From the NCBI RefSeq assembly GCF_024722015.1, contig NZ_JANQBD010000005.1, positions 186,001-250,000 of the forward strand: 64,000 bases of DNA, in the 5' to 3' direction. Below the pieces are notes generated by a model. The model ran no database searches, was not told where the DNA came from, and saw only the letters and a program-made list of their open reading frames with translations. Positions 8,514-18,155 of this stretch are shown here, piece by piece. The DNA comes from Paenibacillus radicis (ex Xue et al. 2023). GTDB lineage: Bacteria; Bacillota; Bacilli; Paenibacillales; NBRC-103111. The position numbers and the translations under genes were made by a program. Position 1 is the stretch's first letter. Each line of letters begins with the position of its first letter.

Positions 8514-8806
8514 TCTTCCTCCACTCTCTTGACAGTTGGTCGATACTGAAGCTTTTCGAAGATAACCTTTTTCCCCATTATCCATTGCCCCTCATTCGGT
8601 TAACCCCTGGTCAGTCATTTTCGGAAAATACTGAAAAAATTTACCCAGACTTATTTTAGTAGGAGCAGAGAGCTTCTCCAGGCTCAAATTCCACAAACCG
8701 GGGCTGCATCAGCATCCGGCTTTTTTGGAATAAAGGAAACAATTGCCTATTTCATGCGTCTATATGTTCAACAAAAGAATTGAACTAAGAACAAGGAGTG
8801 AACGGC

Positions 8807-10729
8807 TTGAGAAAACTTTGGATAACAGCAGTTATCTCGCTTCAAATGCTGTGGTGGTTGCCAGCCGGGCAGGTTAATGCAATCGTTCAGAAGCCGGAGC
8901 CCCTTCGAATCCCTCCGGTCATACTGCTGCTGGAGGATACACCTTATTACGATAATATAGAGAAGGATTATCCCGAGCATCCGGCAGGAATCCTTGCGCC
9001 GCAAGATGTTCAAGTGCTTGAAGGGCAGAATGGATGGATCAATGAACGCAACCGATGGAAAATCAAGACGTTATCCGGGGAAAAATGGATAGTGACGGAG
9101 CCGGGAACGTTCGACGTACCGCCTCCAGATACCATCACACTGCTTGAGGAAACATCAATTTATGGGTCAAAAAGCGAAAAGGGGGAACCGAATGCGGTCC
9201 TTTCCCCGCAAAATGTTCGAGTCGTCGGAGCAGATAAGCTATGGTTCCAAACAAAAGCCAAGGATGACAACGGTCGTGTATGGCTCAAAATTAGTACGAC
9301 ATGGCTCGGGGACCAGTGGATACACATCCCGATTGGTTCTGTCGGTTACACGCGGCAGGTTGACCGCAAGGAATATCTGATGAGCGCTGATGTATATGAT
9401 AATCCACCGATCCATTACTTGCAGGCTAAGCAGGTTGGAGAAGTGCGTAACCGTTACGTTCACGTCAATGGGGAGTTCGTTACTGCGTTCGGAAAAGCCT
9501 ATCGCATCCAAACTGACATTGGAGACAAGTGGGTAAACACCCAAGGCACGGAAATAACGGCTGCGAACGAGGAGGTAGAACTAAGAACAGAGACACCGTT
9601 GTTCTCTACGTTTTTGGACACCGGAGGGCAGCTTGCCATTTTACAGCCTCAGACGGTAACTGCTTTTGAGAAAATTATGGCCGATCCTGAAGGCCGGAAG
9701 GTTTGGTATCATGTCCGTACAGCGCAAGGGGAAGGCTGGGTCAATCGCTCGTTAAGTGCGCCTGAGAATGAAGTACCGATTAATATGGATATTTGGCTTC
9801 ACACTCAGATCGCTTTATACCAATATCCGAATGGCCAGATGGTTAGGCGTTATGATCCACTCTCAGCACAGACGGTACACGCGAAAGCTTATTGGAATGA
9901 CGAGTACGGCCAGACATGGTTCCGAATCGATTCTTATGCCGGCAAGGCGTGGATACGGACAGATCCGCGTCTCGATAAATTTCTTGAGCCCGATGGGAAT
10001 TCCCGGCTGCAGATCACATTCAACTTTCCGCGTATGCTGCCGTATGTTCAATCCGAAAATAGGCTCCACGACTTTAATGAAGCTGACGTTGGATTTGTCA
10101 AAGATGGCATTTCATATCTAGCTGTCTCGCAGATAGCGAAATCGTTCAACTATAAACAGAGCGGCCCCAGCACGGATGGGTATATCACTTTAACTCCCGA
10201 GACGAGGTATGCCTTCAAAATCAAAGAAGGCGATACTAACGCGATAACCCTGTGGAATGGCCGCAAGGAAAGCACAGTATCATTGAAGGCTGCTCCTCAG
10301 CTTGTTAACGGCGAGCTATATTTGCAGGTTGCCGATGCTCAAACGTTATTCGGAGCCTATGTGATTCAAAGCGAAGGCATACCTGTGTATTATTTGGCTG
10401 AAAAGGAATATACGGTGGAAGCGCCGGAATGGCCGACTGCAACAAAGACGGCCCCATTCCAGGTCAAAGCTTATTTGTATGATCAGCCGGAGAAAAGCGA
10501 TGCTCCTATGCCAATGCTATACGTTTATGGGCAGGGAGGTCCTGGTGATCCCCGTCAATATCAACCATCATCGCTAGCCGAAACGGTAATTAAGCTCGAC
10601 CAAATGAAGTTATTTGAGCTTTCCGTATCCCCTAAGCTGCAATCGGGAATGAATGATCTTACAGTCATTCTCAAAGTAGGAGAACGAATTGTATGGAAGT
10701 ATGAGCCTTCGATACAATCAAACGAGTAA
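8807..10729 (+). CDS. Exported protein with SH3-like repeats and a stalk (copper-amine-oxidase-like) domain
   Basis: The TTG at 8807 is preferred over an in-frame GTG at 8798 because AAGGAG lies eight bases before it. An N-terminal signal peptide (RKLWITAVISLQMLWWLPAG, cleavage near NAIVQ) is followed by four or five repeats of about 85 residues of the pattern TI.LLEETPIY / LSPQ.V.V / W..IKT..GEKWI (about 25-390). These resemble bacterial SH3/GW modules. From about 400 to 520 a stalk-like unit follows (VKDGISYLAVSQIAKSFNY, then NGELYLQVADAQTLFG), as in the copper amine oxidase N-terminal domain. No enzymatic motif was seen. It probably binds the cell wall or works as a structural exoprotein. 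About 640 residues. Confidence 0.75.
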   Translation: MRKLWITAVISLQMLWWLPAGQVNAIVQKPEPLRIPPVILLLEDTPYYDNIEKDYPEHPAGILAPQDVQVLEGQNGWINERNRWKIKTLSGEKWIVTEPGTFDVPPPDTITLLEETSIYGSKSEKGEPNAVLSPQNVRVVGADKLWFQTKAKDDNGRVWLKISTTWLGDQWIHIPIGSVGYTRQVDRKEYLMSADVYDNPPIHYLQAKQVGEVRNRYVHVNGEFVTAFGKAYRIQTDIGDKWVNTQGTEITAANEEVELRTETPLFSTFLDTGGQLAILQPQTVTAFEKIMADPEGRKVWYHVRTAQGEGWVNRSLSAPENEVPINMDIWLHTQIALYQYPNGQMVRRYDPLSAQTVHAKAYWNDEYGQTWFRIDSYAGKAWIRTDPRLDKFLEPDGNSRLQITFNFPRMLPYVQSENRLHDFNEADVGFVKDGISYLAVSQIAKSFNYKQSGPSTDGYITLTPETRYAFKIKEGDTNAITLWNGRKESTVSLKAAPQLVNGELYLQVADAQTLFGAYVIQSEGIPVYYLAEKEYTVEAPEWPTATKTAPFQVKAYLYDQPEKSDAPMPMLYVYGQGGPGDPRQYQPSSLAETVIKLDQMKLFELSVSPKLQSGMNDLTVILKVGERIVWKYEPSIQSNE

Positions 10730-10757
10730 CTAAAGAGATAAGGAAGGGGCATTACCG

Positions 10758-11345
10758 ATGAATCCCGTTTTCTTTGCAACACCATCACAGTTCCGCGCAT
10801 GGCTTGAAGCTAATCATGATCAAACCCAGGAACTATGGGTTGGCTATTACAAGAAAGGAACAGGCAAGCCAAGTCTAACTTGGCCGGAGTCGGTTGATGA
10901 AGCGCTATGTTATGGCTGGATTGACGGTCTGCGTAAAGGGATAGACGACATCAGCTATATGATTAGGTTTACACCGCGGAAGAAAAGCAGTATTTGGAGT
11001 GCTGTAAACCTTGAGCGGGTGAAGGAGCTCTCCAGTCTTGGGCTTATGCGCCCGGAGGGGCTTCGTGCATTCGAAGCGCGAAAGCAGGATAAGTCTGTTA
11101 TATATTCCTATGAGCAAAAGGTGGATGCCGAGCTGGGAGATGCTTATGAACAGCAGTTTCGTGCCAACAAGCAGGCATGGGATTTCTTTCAGTCTCAGGC
11201 ACCTTCGTACCGCAAGACGGCGATATGGAAAATTATTAGCGCAAAGAAGGAAGAGACGAAACTCAGACGGCTTGTTGAGCTCATCCAATATTCAGAGCAA
11301 GGGCAGGCTATACCGTCGCTGACCTGGCAGAAAAAGAAGGAATAA
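10758..11345 (+). CDS. YdeI/OmpD-associated family protein
   Basis: A 195-residue protein that matches the YdeI family along its length: an N-terminal FATPSQFRAWLEANHD block, then LWVGYYKK and the signature EALCYGWIDG (about residues 46-56), then RFTPRKKSSIWSAVN. The C-terminal helical part ends in basic residues. YdeI-type proteins are linked to tolerance of cationic antimicrobials or bacteriocins in some species, but the biochemical function is unknown. It begins 28 bp after the stalk-domain protein with AAGGAAGGGG as ribosome binding site, so it may be co-transcribed. Confidence 0.85.
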   Translation: MNPVFFATPSQFRAWLEANHDQTQELWVGYYKKGTGKPSLTWPESVDEALCYGWIDGLRKGIDDISYMIRFTPRKKSSIWSAVNLERVKELSSLGLMRPEGLRAFEARKQDKSVIYSYEQKVDAELGDAYEQQFRANKQAWDFFQSQAPSYRKTAIWKIISAKKEETKLRRLVELIQYSEQGQAIPSLTWQKKKE

Positions 11346-11380
11346 TCCCTAAAGCTTTAGCGTGCTATTGTCCAGAGAAA

Positions 11381-12991
11381 ATGATGAGGATGGTGAAGGC
11401 TGTGAGGATACGTCGGTTTGCAGTTGCTGCATTGAGCGGATTATTGCTTTTTTCAGCAGCAGGTAGCCTGAAGGCGGAGGAAATGAAAGTAGGCGCTGTA
11501 ATTGGCGAAGTGCTCTCAACAGACATTACAGCTTATGTAAATGGTCTGCCTATTCCTTCGATGAATATCGGAGGGTATACAGCTGTTGCGGTTGAAGACC
11601 TGCGAGGCTACGGCTTCGATGTTGCCTGGTCTCCTGAAACACGCAAGCTAAGCCTATACGAGAACGCAGCTAAGCTGAAGCAGACGTTGACAGTTCTAGG
11701 GGATGATTCTCACACGATCATCGGTACCAAGCTCAAGGATGTTGTATACACAGACATCAAAGCTTATTACGGAAATCAGGAGCATGGAAGCTACCTTCGC
11801 TCCTATAACATCGGCGGTACAACCGCTGTTCTGATCAATGATCTGGAGCCTTTCGGCTCGGTGCAGTGGGATGCGGAGAAACGAAGCATCAAGTATGATA
11901 TGCAAGGCTATAAAGGTACTGACGGGAAGCTGGAGAACCCTCGTAAGCAAGGGGAGACATTGCGGCTTACTCAAACCTCCGATGTTGAAATGATGGTGGA
12001 ATTTGCTGAAGATAAGCAATATGTTGGCGATAAGGAAGTCGGAATTGGCCAGGAGGGGGTGGCTTATTTCTCACTGTCGTATTTTGCGGAAGCGTTCGGA
12101 TATAGCTTATCTAAAGCTGACGGCGGCTATTTCATGGACAATGGACTATATAGCATCAGGATTGAGCAAGGCGGAACGAAGGCTATTCTTTATTGGGGCG
12201 GAGCCAAGGTCAATGAATACAGTTTGTTAAAGCCGCTGCTGCTGCAAGGAGGCAAGCCTTATATGGCTTCCTATGATCATGAGCAGCTGTTCGGCTATAC
12301 GGCCAAATGGAATCAGAATGACAGAGTTCTGGACATCTCCTATGCTAAATTTGACGTAGAAGATTATGGGCTGCCTAGGGAGGTTGGCGGGGATTCCCTC
12401 TCCGTGAAGGGTACTGTAAGATCAATTACTTTCGGGCGTTATCTTACACCTGATAAAATGAGGCTCAGCCTCGATAACAGCGGTATTTACGGCAACATGG
12501 CTTCGGCATGGGGCAGCGGAGAGGAGCCGGGCCTCTCCTTATTAGAGGCGCCAATCGCTCTGACGCTTGGCAGCAATCAGATCACGGAGACATTGCGATC
12601 GGGAGAACGAATCCTATACCGGACTGCCTACGAGGTGACCACATCGTTTAGCGCGCAGCCGCTAGTGCTCTATAATCCGGGCTTGAAGCTGGATAATGTA
12701 ACCAATGGTTACATTCACAGCGATTCATCCCGCTTTGAACTTAGCGGAACGGCGGTTTCTCCGTTCCATGTTGTTCTTGCCAAGCAGGATGGCAAGAACG
12801 GCTTCGTTGAATTCCCTGCGAAGCAAACCGTGACCCCGGAAGAAAATGGACATTTCCGGGTAACGCTTGATCTGGCAGAAGGGGACGGATTGTATAAAGT
12901 GAAGTTGTATGTATCCGAGCTGCGTCCCAGAGCGGGACTCGTGAATATAGAGGCAGGATACTTCTATATCATGAACTCAACAACGCCATAA
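11381..12991 (+). CDS. Exported stalk-domain (copper-amine-oxidase-like) protein
   Basis: About 536 residues with a signal peptide (RRFAVAALSGLLLFSAAGSL, cleavage near KAEE). The sequence holds two tandem units of the pattern TDI.AY.NG..I.S.NIGG.TAV...DL..YGF....... RKL (about 48-105 and 120-172). A third stalk unit (GVAYFSLSYFAEAFGY, then GGKPYMASYDHEQLFGYTAKW) lies near 225-325. The C-terminal 180 residues look beta-rich, with FELSGTAVSPFHVVL. No catalytic motif was recognised. The start is uncertain: ATG 11381, a second ATG and a GTG lie within 20 bases and none has a clearly best Shine-Dalgarno. Together with the protein at 8807 it makes a pair of surface proteins around the YdeI gene. 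Confidence 0.75.
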   Translation: MMRMVKAVRIRRFAVAALSGLLLFSAAGSLKAEEMKVGAVIGEVLSTDITAYVNGLPIPSMNIGGYTAVAVEDLRGYGFDVAWSPETRKLSLYENAAKLKQTLTVLGDDSHTIIGTKLKDVVYTDIKAYYGNQEHGSYLRSYNIGGTTAVLINDLEPFGSVQWDAEKRSIKYDMQGYKGTDGKLENPRKQGETLRLTQTSDVEMMVEFAEDKQYVGDKEVGIGQEGVAYFSLSYFAEAFGYSLSKADGGYFMDNGLYSIRIEQGGTKAILYWGGAKVNEYSLLKPLLLQGGKPYMASYDHEQLFGYTAKWNQNDRVLDISYAKFDVEDYGLPREVGGDSLSVKGTVRSITFGRYLTPDKMRLSLDNSGIYGNMASAWGSGEEPGLSLLEAPIALTLGSNQITETLRSGERILYRTAYEVTTSFSAQPLVLYNPGLKLDNVTNGYIHSDSSRFELSGTAVSPFHVVLAKQDGKNGFVEFPAKQTVTPEENGHFRVTLDLAEGDGLYKVKLYVSELRPRAGLVNIEAGYFYIMNSTTP

Positions 12992-13043
12992 TGACATTGC
13001 TGCAATTCAAGCAGTCAATCGATTGAAGCCGGATTAGCTAAGG

Positions 13044-13083
13044 AACCATTAACCTCTGCGGGGGAGGATTAATGGTTTTTTTG
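13044..13083 (+). terminator. Terminator after the second stalk-domain protein
   Basis: AACCATTAA (13044-13052) pairs with TTAATGGTT (about 13069-13077), with an inner CCTC/GAGG stem, followed by seven or more T residues. Confidence 0.85.
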
Positions 13084-13238
13084 CTGTTCATGTAATTAAG
13101 ATTTCTTGGCAGCGATCATGATGAGGAAAAATTAGTCTTTTTAATTCCAGAAGATTCTAGTAAGATTACCTTGAATCCTAAATCACACGGTAGCCCAATC
13201 AGAGCATCAACGTTGCGGGCAAGCAGGGGGAAATCGGC

Positions 13239-14972
13239 ATGCTGTTTATGAATAAATACGTTAGTAAGTATTGGAAATTATTTTGTTTAGCTTTCCTGTG
13301 TTTGACGGCTGAAGCACTATGCGATCTGCTGCAACCGGCCATTATGGCCAAAATTATAGATATCGGAGTTGCCAACCAGAAGATGGACTATGTATGGCAA
13401 ATGGGAGGCTTGATGCTGTTTATTACAGCAATGGGAGCATTGGCCGCTTCAGCACGCAATGTGGTTGCCACTCAAGTATCGCAAAGGTTTGGTGCCGAAC
13501 TCAGATCAGACCTGTTCAGAAAAATACAAACGCTTTCTTTTCAAAATATCGATCAATTCGATCGTGCTTCGCTTGTAACCCGACTAACGAATGATGTAAC
13601 TCAGGTGCAAAATTTTGTGAACGGCCTTATGCGTATTTTCGTTAAAGCACCACTGCTATGTATCGGGGCTTTGATTATGGCTGCGCGGCTGGATTCGCAT
13701 CTGGCTATGATACTCGTCATTGTTGTTCCGATTGTTGGCGTGCTGATTGCTTTGAATATGAAGGTAGGCTTTCCTTTTTTTATGAAGGTGCAAAAGGCTC
13801 TCGACCGGGTAAACAGCGTAATGCGCGAATACTTGTCCGGAGTTCGGGTAGTCAGGGCGTTTAACCGATTCGATTACGAAGTTAATAAGTTTAATGACGC
13901 CAACCAGGAGTACCAAACCAGATCGAGAACGGCGATGCGTGCTATGGCTATTTTTAGCCCCGGGATAACCTTGACAGTGAACTTGGGGATTATTGCGGTC
14001 CTTTGGCTGGGGGGGCTTCGGGTCGATAACGGGCAGATGCAGGTCGGCACTACGATTGCTTTTGTTAACTATATGACACAAATTTTATTCGCACTTATGA
14101 CTATTTCAATGGTCTTCAATATGTTCGTAAGGGCTAAGGCGTCAACAGGACGGATCGGTGAAGTGTTTGCGCAGGAGAACAGCATGGTATGGAATGAAGT
14201 TCCTGTACATCCTTTGCCTATAAAAGGAAGAGTTGATTTTGAACAGGTAAGTTTTCTGTACGAAGGCACGATGGAGCCTGTGATCAAAAATGTAACCTTT
14301 AGCTGCTTGCCGGGTGAGACCGTCGGAATTATAGGTTCAACCGGTTCGGGGAAGAGCAGTCTGGTCAGTCTGATTCCACGTTTCTATGATCCTAATTCGG
14401 GTGCTGTAAAAGTAAATGGGATTGATGTCAGAGAAATGGATCCCACAAAGTTGAGAGATAAAATCGCCGTCGTTCCTCAGAAAACCGTGCTGTTTACAGG
14501 GACCGTTCTGGAGAACATTCGGATTGGCAAGGAAGATGCCACGCTGGAAGAAGTGGAGCAAGCGGCGCGGATGGCCGATGCCCATGGGTTCGTTTCCTCC
14601 TTTCCTGAGGGCTACAATACGGTACTTGGGCAGCAAGGAGTCAATTTCTCCGGTGGTCAGAAGCAGAGAGTGTCGATAGCAAGGGCGTTGGTGCGAAAGC
14701 CGGAAATTCTTATTTTGGACGATTGCACGAGCGCAGTTGATGTGACAACAGAGGCTAATATTAAGGAAGCGCTAAAAAAATACGCGAAGGGCCTCACCTG
14801 CCTCATTATTGCTCAACGAATAACTTCCGTTATGGATGCGGATAAAATCATCGTGCTGGATCATGGGCAAATTGTTGGCATTGGCAAGCATGATGAGCTT
14901 ATAAGGGATTGCGATGTTTATCAGGAAATTTTCCAATCACAGGTAGGTAAGGAGATGCAGAAAAATGGCTGA
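13239..14972 (+). CDS. Heterodimeric ABC exporter, subunit with degenerate ATPase site (BmrC/YheI type)
   Basis: A 577-residue half-transporter: a six-helix type IV exporter membrane domain (about 10-310) and an ATPase domain (about 335-570). Walker A is GSTGSGKSS (366-374), the signature is FSGGQ, and Walker B is ILILDD. The residue after Walker B, normally the catalytic Glu, is Asp495 (LDDCTSAVD). That substitution is typical of the subunit that supplies the degenerate site in exporters such as BmrCD and TM287/288. AGGGGGA is eight bases before the ATG. The partner gene overlaps by 8 bp. A multidrug or lipid substrate is likely but unknown. Confidence 0.9.
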   Translation: MLFMNKYVSKYWKLFCLAFLCLTAEALCDLLQPAIMAKIIDIGVANQKMDYVWQMGGLMLFITAMGALAASARNVVATQVSQRFGAELRSDLFRKIQTLSFQNIDQFDRASLVTRLTNDVTQVQNFVNGLMRIFVKAPLLCIGALIMAARLDSHLAMILVIVVPIVGVLIALNMKVGFPFFMKVQKALDRVNSVMREYLSGVRVVRAFNRFDYEVNKFNDANQEYQTRSRTAMRAMAIFSPGITLTVNLGIIAVLWLGGLRVDNGQMQVGTTIAFVNYMTQILFALMTISMVFNMFVRAKASTGRIGEVFAQENSMVWNEVPVHPLPIKGRVDFEQVSFLYEGTMEPVIKNVTFSCLPGETVGIIGSTGSGKSSLVSLIPRFYDPNSGAVKVNGIDVREMDPTKLRDKIAVVPQKTVLFTGTVLENIRIGKEDATLEEVEQAARMADAHGFVSSFPEGYNTVLGQQGVNFSGGQKQRVSIARALVRKPEILILDDCTSAVDVTTEANIKEALKKYAKGLTCLIIAQRITSVMDADKIIVLDHGQIVGIGKHDELIRDCDVYQEIFQSQVGKEMQKNG

Positions 14973-16839
14973 GCCGCATGAGCAATCGAAGGAACGCAAA
15001 GATCAGCCCGATATTCCGATGATGGGTCCGGGAAGGCCAGGCGCAGGCTTTGGCAATCGAGCCAGAGGAGTGGTCGTTAAGCCCAAAAACTTTAAGGGTA
15101 CATTAAAACGATTATGGTTTTACATGGGGAAGGAAAGAAAATGGCTGTCCATTGTCTTTCTGTTTATATTAATCAACTCGGCGATTACTCTGTCAGCGCC
15201 TTATCTTATTGGTGTTTCCGTTGATGCGATGGCTGAGTCCAGCGGAGTCAATTTCAAGCTGCTTGAGATCATGATTATTGCGCTTGTGGTTGCCTACATT
15301 GCGGATGGCCTGCTTACCTTCCTGCAGGGCTGGCTGATGGCTGGTGTATCTCAGCGGATTGTTATGCATCTGCGGCGGGCGCTGTTTGAAAAGCTGCAAA
15401 AGCTGCCCTTGTCCTATTTCGATTCTCGCAGGCACGGCGAGATTATGAGTCGCTTATCCAATGATATCGATAATGTAAGCAACACACTGTCCCAGTCAAT
15501 TGCCCAGCTGATGTCGGGATCGATAGCTATTGTTGGTTCATTGATCATGATGCTCGTGCTCAGCCCCACGCTTACATTGGCAAGCTTGATCACAGTGCCG
15601 TTGGTTTACTTGCTTGCCCGAACGATAACTAAAAGAACGAGTGTGTTGTTTAAGGAACAGCAGGTACAGCTCGGCAAGCTTAATGGACATGTTGAGGAAA
15701 CGATCTCAGGTATTCATGTTGTTAAAGCATTTAACCACGAGGATAAAGCGATTAAGGAGTTTGATGAGGTCAACGCCAGACTGTGCGAAGTCGGGGTGAA
15801 GGCGCAAATATGGTCAGGCTTTCTTATGCCGCTGCTCGCAGTCATCAACAATATTGGATTTACAGCGGTTGCAGTGGTAGGCGGTGTTTTGGCCGTAAAA
15901 AGCCTCATTACTGTCGGCATTATAGCCAGCTTCCTGAGCTATTCCAGACAATTCGTCAGGCCCTTGAATGAGATTGCTAATATTTTCAACATTTTGCAAT
16001 CCGGCGTGGCCGGTGCAGAGCGGGTGTTTGAGGTGCTTGATGAACAGGAGGAGCCTGAGGATTCACCGGAAGCTATTGTGCTGGACAATCCCAAAGGGCA
16101 GGTAGTGTTCGAAAATGTCAGCTTCGGCTACAGACCCGATGTTCTTATATTGAAAAATGTGAGCTTTGTGTCCGATGAAGGCAGCAGTACAGCGTTGGTC
16201 GGGCCTACAGGAGCAGGCAAGACGACTATCGTAAATTTGGTTACACGATTCTATGATGTTACGGGCGGGAGAATTCTCATCGACGGCATTGATATAAAGC
16301 AATATACGCGAGATAGCTTAAGAAAAGCTTTCGGTATCGTGCTTCAGGATACGTATTTATTCTCTGGAACGATCAAGGAGAATATCAAGTACGGCAAATC
16401 CGATGCCACGGATGAGGAGATCGAAGCAGCGGCGGCAATGGCTAATGCGGATGCTTTTATAAAAAGGCTGCCTAATCAGTATGATACGATGCTATCGGAG
16501 AACGGCGGGAATCTCAGTCAAGGACAGCGGCAGCTGCTTGCTATCGCAAGGGTCATACTGGCCAAGCCGTCCATCCTCATACTTGATGAAGCAACGAGCA
16601 GCATCGATACTCGGACAGAGCTGCACATCCAGGACGCCCTGCTGAACATTATGAATGGGCGCACGAGCTTTATCATCGCACACAGGCTCAACACAATACG
16701 CGATGCCGATACGATCATGGTCATTGACCGTGGTGCTATTGTTGAGAAGGGGGCACATGATCCGTTAATCAGGGAGCAAGGAACGTATTACCGGATGTTT
16801 TTTAACCAGTTTAAAAATATCGAAGGTGCGCTGGATTAA
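14965..16839 (+). CDS. Heterodimeric ABC exporter, catalytic subunit (BmrD/YheH type)
   Basis: A 624-residue half-transporter with a cytoplasmic N-terminal extension of about 45 residues (Pro/Gly/basic-rich), six membrane helices (about 55-345) and an ATPase domain. Walker A is GPTGAGKTT, and Walker B with the catalytic Glu is LILDEATSSID. Its signature is LSQGQ (517-521), with Gln in place of the second Gly. In a heterodimer this signature faces the Walker motifs of the partner, so one site is doubly degenerate (D495 plus LSQGQ) and the other is canonical. The start overlaps the upstream stop by 8 bp, indicating coupled translation. Confidence 0.92.
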   Translation: MAEPHEQSKERKDQPDIPMMGPGRPGAGFGNRARGVVVKPKNFKGTLKRLWFYMGKERKWLSIVFLFILINSAITLSAPYLIGVSVDAMAESSGVNFKLLEIMIIALVVAYIADGLLTFLQGWLMAGVSQRIVMHLRRALFEKLQKLPLSYFDSRRHGEIMSRLSNDIDNVSNTLSQSIAQLMSGSIAIVGSLIMMLVLSPTLTLASLITVPLVYLLARTITKRTSVLFKEQQVQLGKLNGHVEETISGIHVVKAFNHEDKAIKEFDEVNARLCEVGVKAQIWSGFLMPLLAVINNIGFTAVAVVGGVLAVKSLITVGIIASFLSYSRQFVRPLNEIANIFNILQSGVAGAERVFEVLDEQEEPEDSPEAIVLDNPKGQVVFENVSFGYRPDVLILKNVSFVSDEGSSTALVGPTGAGKTTIVNLVTRFYDVTGGRILIDGIDIKQYTRDSLRKAFGIVLQDTYLFSGTIKENIKYGKSDATDEEIEAAAAMANADAFIKRLPNQYDTMLSENGGNLSQGQRQLLAIARVILAKPSILILDEATSSIDTRTELHIQDALLNIMNGRTSFIIAHRLNTIRDADTIMVIDRGAIVEKGAHDPLIREQGTYYRMFFNQFKNIEGALD

Positions 16840-16884
16840 GACCTGTTTTCAAATGAGATATAAACAAATACTGTCGAGGTGACT

Positions 16885-17367
16885 ATGAATAAGCATACCC
16901 ACTTAGGTGTCTATGGTGTACTGGTGAAGGATAACAGGCTGCTGCTGATCAAGAAGGCCAGGGGTCCGCATACGGGGAAATGGGATTTGCCAGGTGGCTC
17001 GGTTGAATTCGGGGAGGAGCCTTACCGGACATTGCAAAGAGAATTTCTTGAAGAAACAGGTATTTCTGAATTGAGAGGTACTATTAGAACGGCAGTTTCG
17101 TATACTCTTATTTATCCGTACAAGCAAGATGAGCTGGAGGAGCTGCACCATATCGGAATTATTTATGACGTTGAATTAATAGATGATAATTTCGTTCTGA
17201 AAACAGATGGCGATGATCAAGACTCCTTGGGCGCAAGATGGGTGGATATAGAAACGGTTGAAGCTGCTGTGTGCGGAGAGTCCGATGATTCAACAGTTGA
17301 TCCAACGGGTTGTGGCAGCTTCCAAGTCACTCCCTTTGTTAAGGAGGTCATTCGTGCAAGCCAATAA
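16885..17367 (+). CDS. Nudix hydrolase
   Basis: About 160 residues. The Nudix box GX5EX7REXXEEXGX is intact: GGSVEFGEEPYRTLQREFLEETGI in pattern, with RE..EE binding Mg. The ATG at 16885 is taken as start, with GAGGTG just upstream; an in-frame GTG at 16879 lies inside that ribosome binding site. Nudix enzymes hydrolyse nucleoside diphosphates linked to other groups; this one is of the short, MutT/ADP-ribose-pyrophosphatase-like class and its substrate is unknown. The methyltransferase gene starts inside its 3' end. Confidence 0.9.
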   Translation: MNKHTHLGVYGVLVKDNRLLLIKKARGPHTGKWDLPGGSVEFGEEPYRTLQREFLEETGISELRGTIRTAVSYTLIYPYKQDELEELHHIGIIYDVELIDDNFVLKTDGDDQDSLGARWVDIETVEAAVCGESDDSTVDPTGCGSFQVTPFVKEVIRASQ

Positions 17368-18115
17368 TCGAATCGAAACCATCAGAGACGGTGAGCGAAA
17401 ATATCATGAAGCCTGTTATGACAATTACAAGTTGTTCGAAGCAGGCTCCTGGCTGCATAAGCCGGTTAAGACTGTTATGGAGACACTTAAGCAATTTGAG
17501 GAATATGGTGAATTAACCGTGCTGGACCTTGGCTGCGGCGTAGGTAGAAACAGCATACCGTTAGCTGAAAGCATCAAATCGCGAAGCGGTGTAATGGTCT
17601 GCGTGGACCTACTTGAATCTGCGTTAAGCAAGCTGAAGAGCTATAGCAGTGAGCATGGGGTTAGCGATTATATAGAAACGGCTTTATCCGACATTGGTAA
17701 CTATGAAATTGCTGCTAACCAATACGACTATATTGTGGCTGTATCGGCTTTGGAGCATGTCGCATCCGAGCAGCAGCTGGTTCAAGTGCTGGGAAGAATG
17801 GTACACGGAACAAAGGCGAATGGAATTAACTGCATCATTATGAGTACTAATATCGAAGAAATTGAGATGGATTCAGGAATCCAATTAGAACCGCTTATGG
17901 AGCTGAATATGACAACAGGAAAAGCGGAGGAGCTGCTGGCCTGCGCTTATAAAGGATGGAAGGTTTTATACACGACGGTAAAGCCTTTGCAATTCAACAT
18001 AGAGCGGAATGGAAGCAGTGTAATTCTCAAAAGCGACTGCTGGATAATGGTGCTTAATTTAAGGTGCTTAGCGTGGATTAGCTGTGAGGGTAAAAAAGAC
18101 GTTCGTCCGGAATAA
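17354..18115 (+). CDS. Class I SAM-dependent methyltransferase
   Basis: A 253-residue protein starting at GTG 17354, with AAGGAGGT five bases upstream; the start overlaps the Nudix stop by 14 bp. Motif I, VLDLGCGVGRNS (about residues 55-66), is the SAM-binding loop of class I methyltransferases, followed by an acidic VCVDLLE strand and IVAVSALEHVAS (motif II/III region). The longer open frame upstream (from 17258) overlaps the Nudix gene and lacks a ribosome binding site. The substrate is unknown. It ends at a bidirectional terminator facing the LuxR-type gene. Confidence 0.85.
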   Translation: MQANNRIETIRDGERKYHEACYDNYKLFEAGSWLHKPVKTVMETLKQFEEYGELTVLDLGCGVGRNSIPLAESIKSRSGVMVCVDLLESALSKLKSYSSEHGVSDYIETALSDIGNYEIAANQYDYIVAVSALEHVASEQQLVQVLGRMVHGTKANGINCIIMSTNIEEIEMDSGIQLEPLMELNMTTGKAEELLACAYKGWKVLYTTVKPLQFNIERNGSSVILKSDCWIMVLNLRCLAWISCEGKKDVRPE

Positions 18116-18140
18116 GTAATTCCAGACGGACGTCTTCTTG
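18095..18140. terminator. Bidirectional terminator between the methyltransferase and the LuxR-type regulator
   Basis: Arms 18097-18114 (AAGACGTTCGTCCGGAAT) and 18119-18136 (ATTCCAGACGGACGTCTT) pair over 18 positions with two mismatches. An A-run precedes the stem, giving a U-run for the minus strand. Confidence 0.85.
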
Positions 18141-18155
18141 TGTTCGGGGATACGT

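Larger units (their letters stand above)
8099..8806. other. Gene-free interval with inverted repeats
   Basis: No convincing coding sequence was found. The first half is clearly G+C-richer than its neighbours and holds two GC hairpins (8180-8215 and about 8260-8283). The second half holds nested inverted repeats (8337-8513). The remainder, 8514-8790, is featureless apart from the Shine-Dalgarno site of the next gene. Confidence 0.6.
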
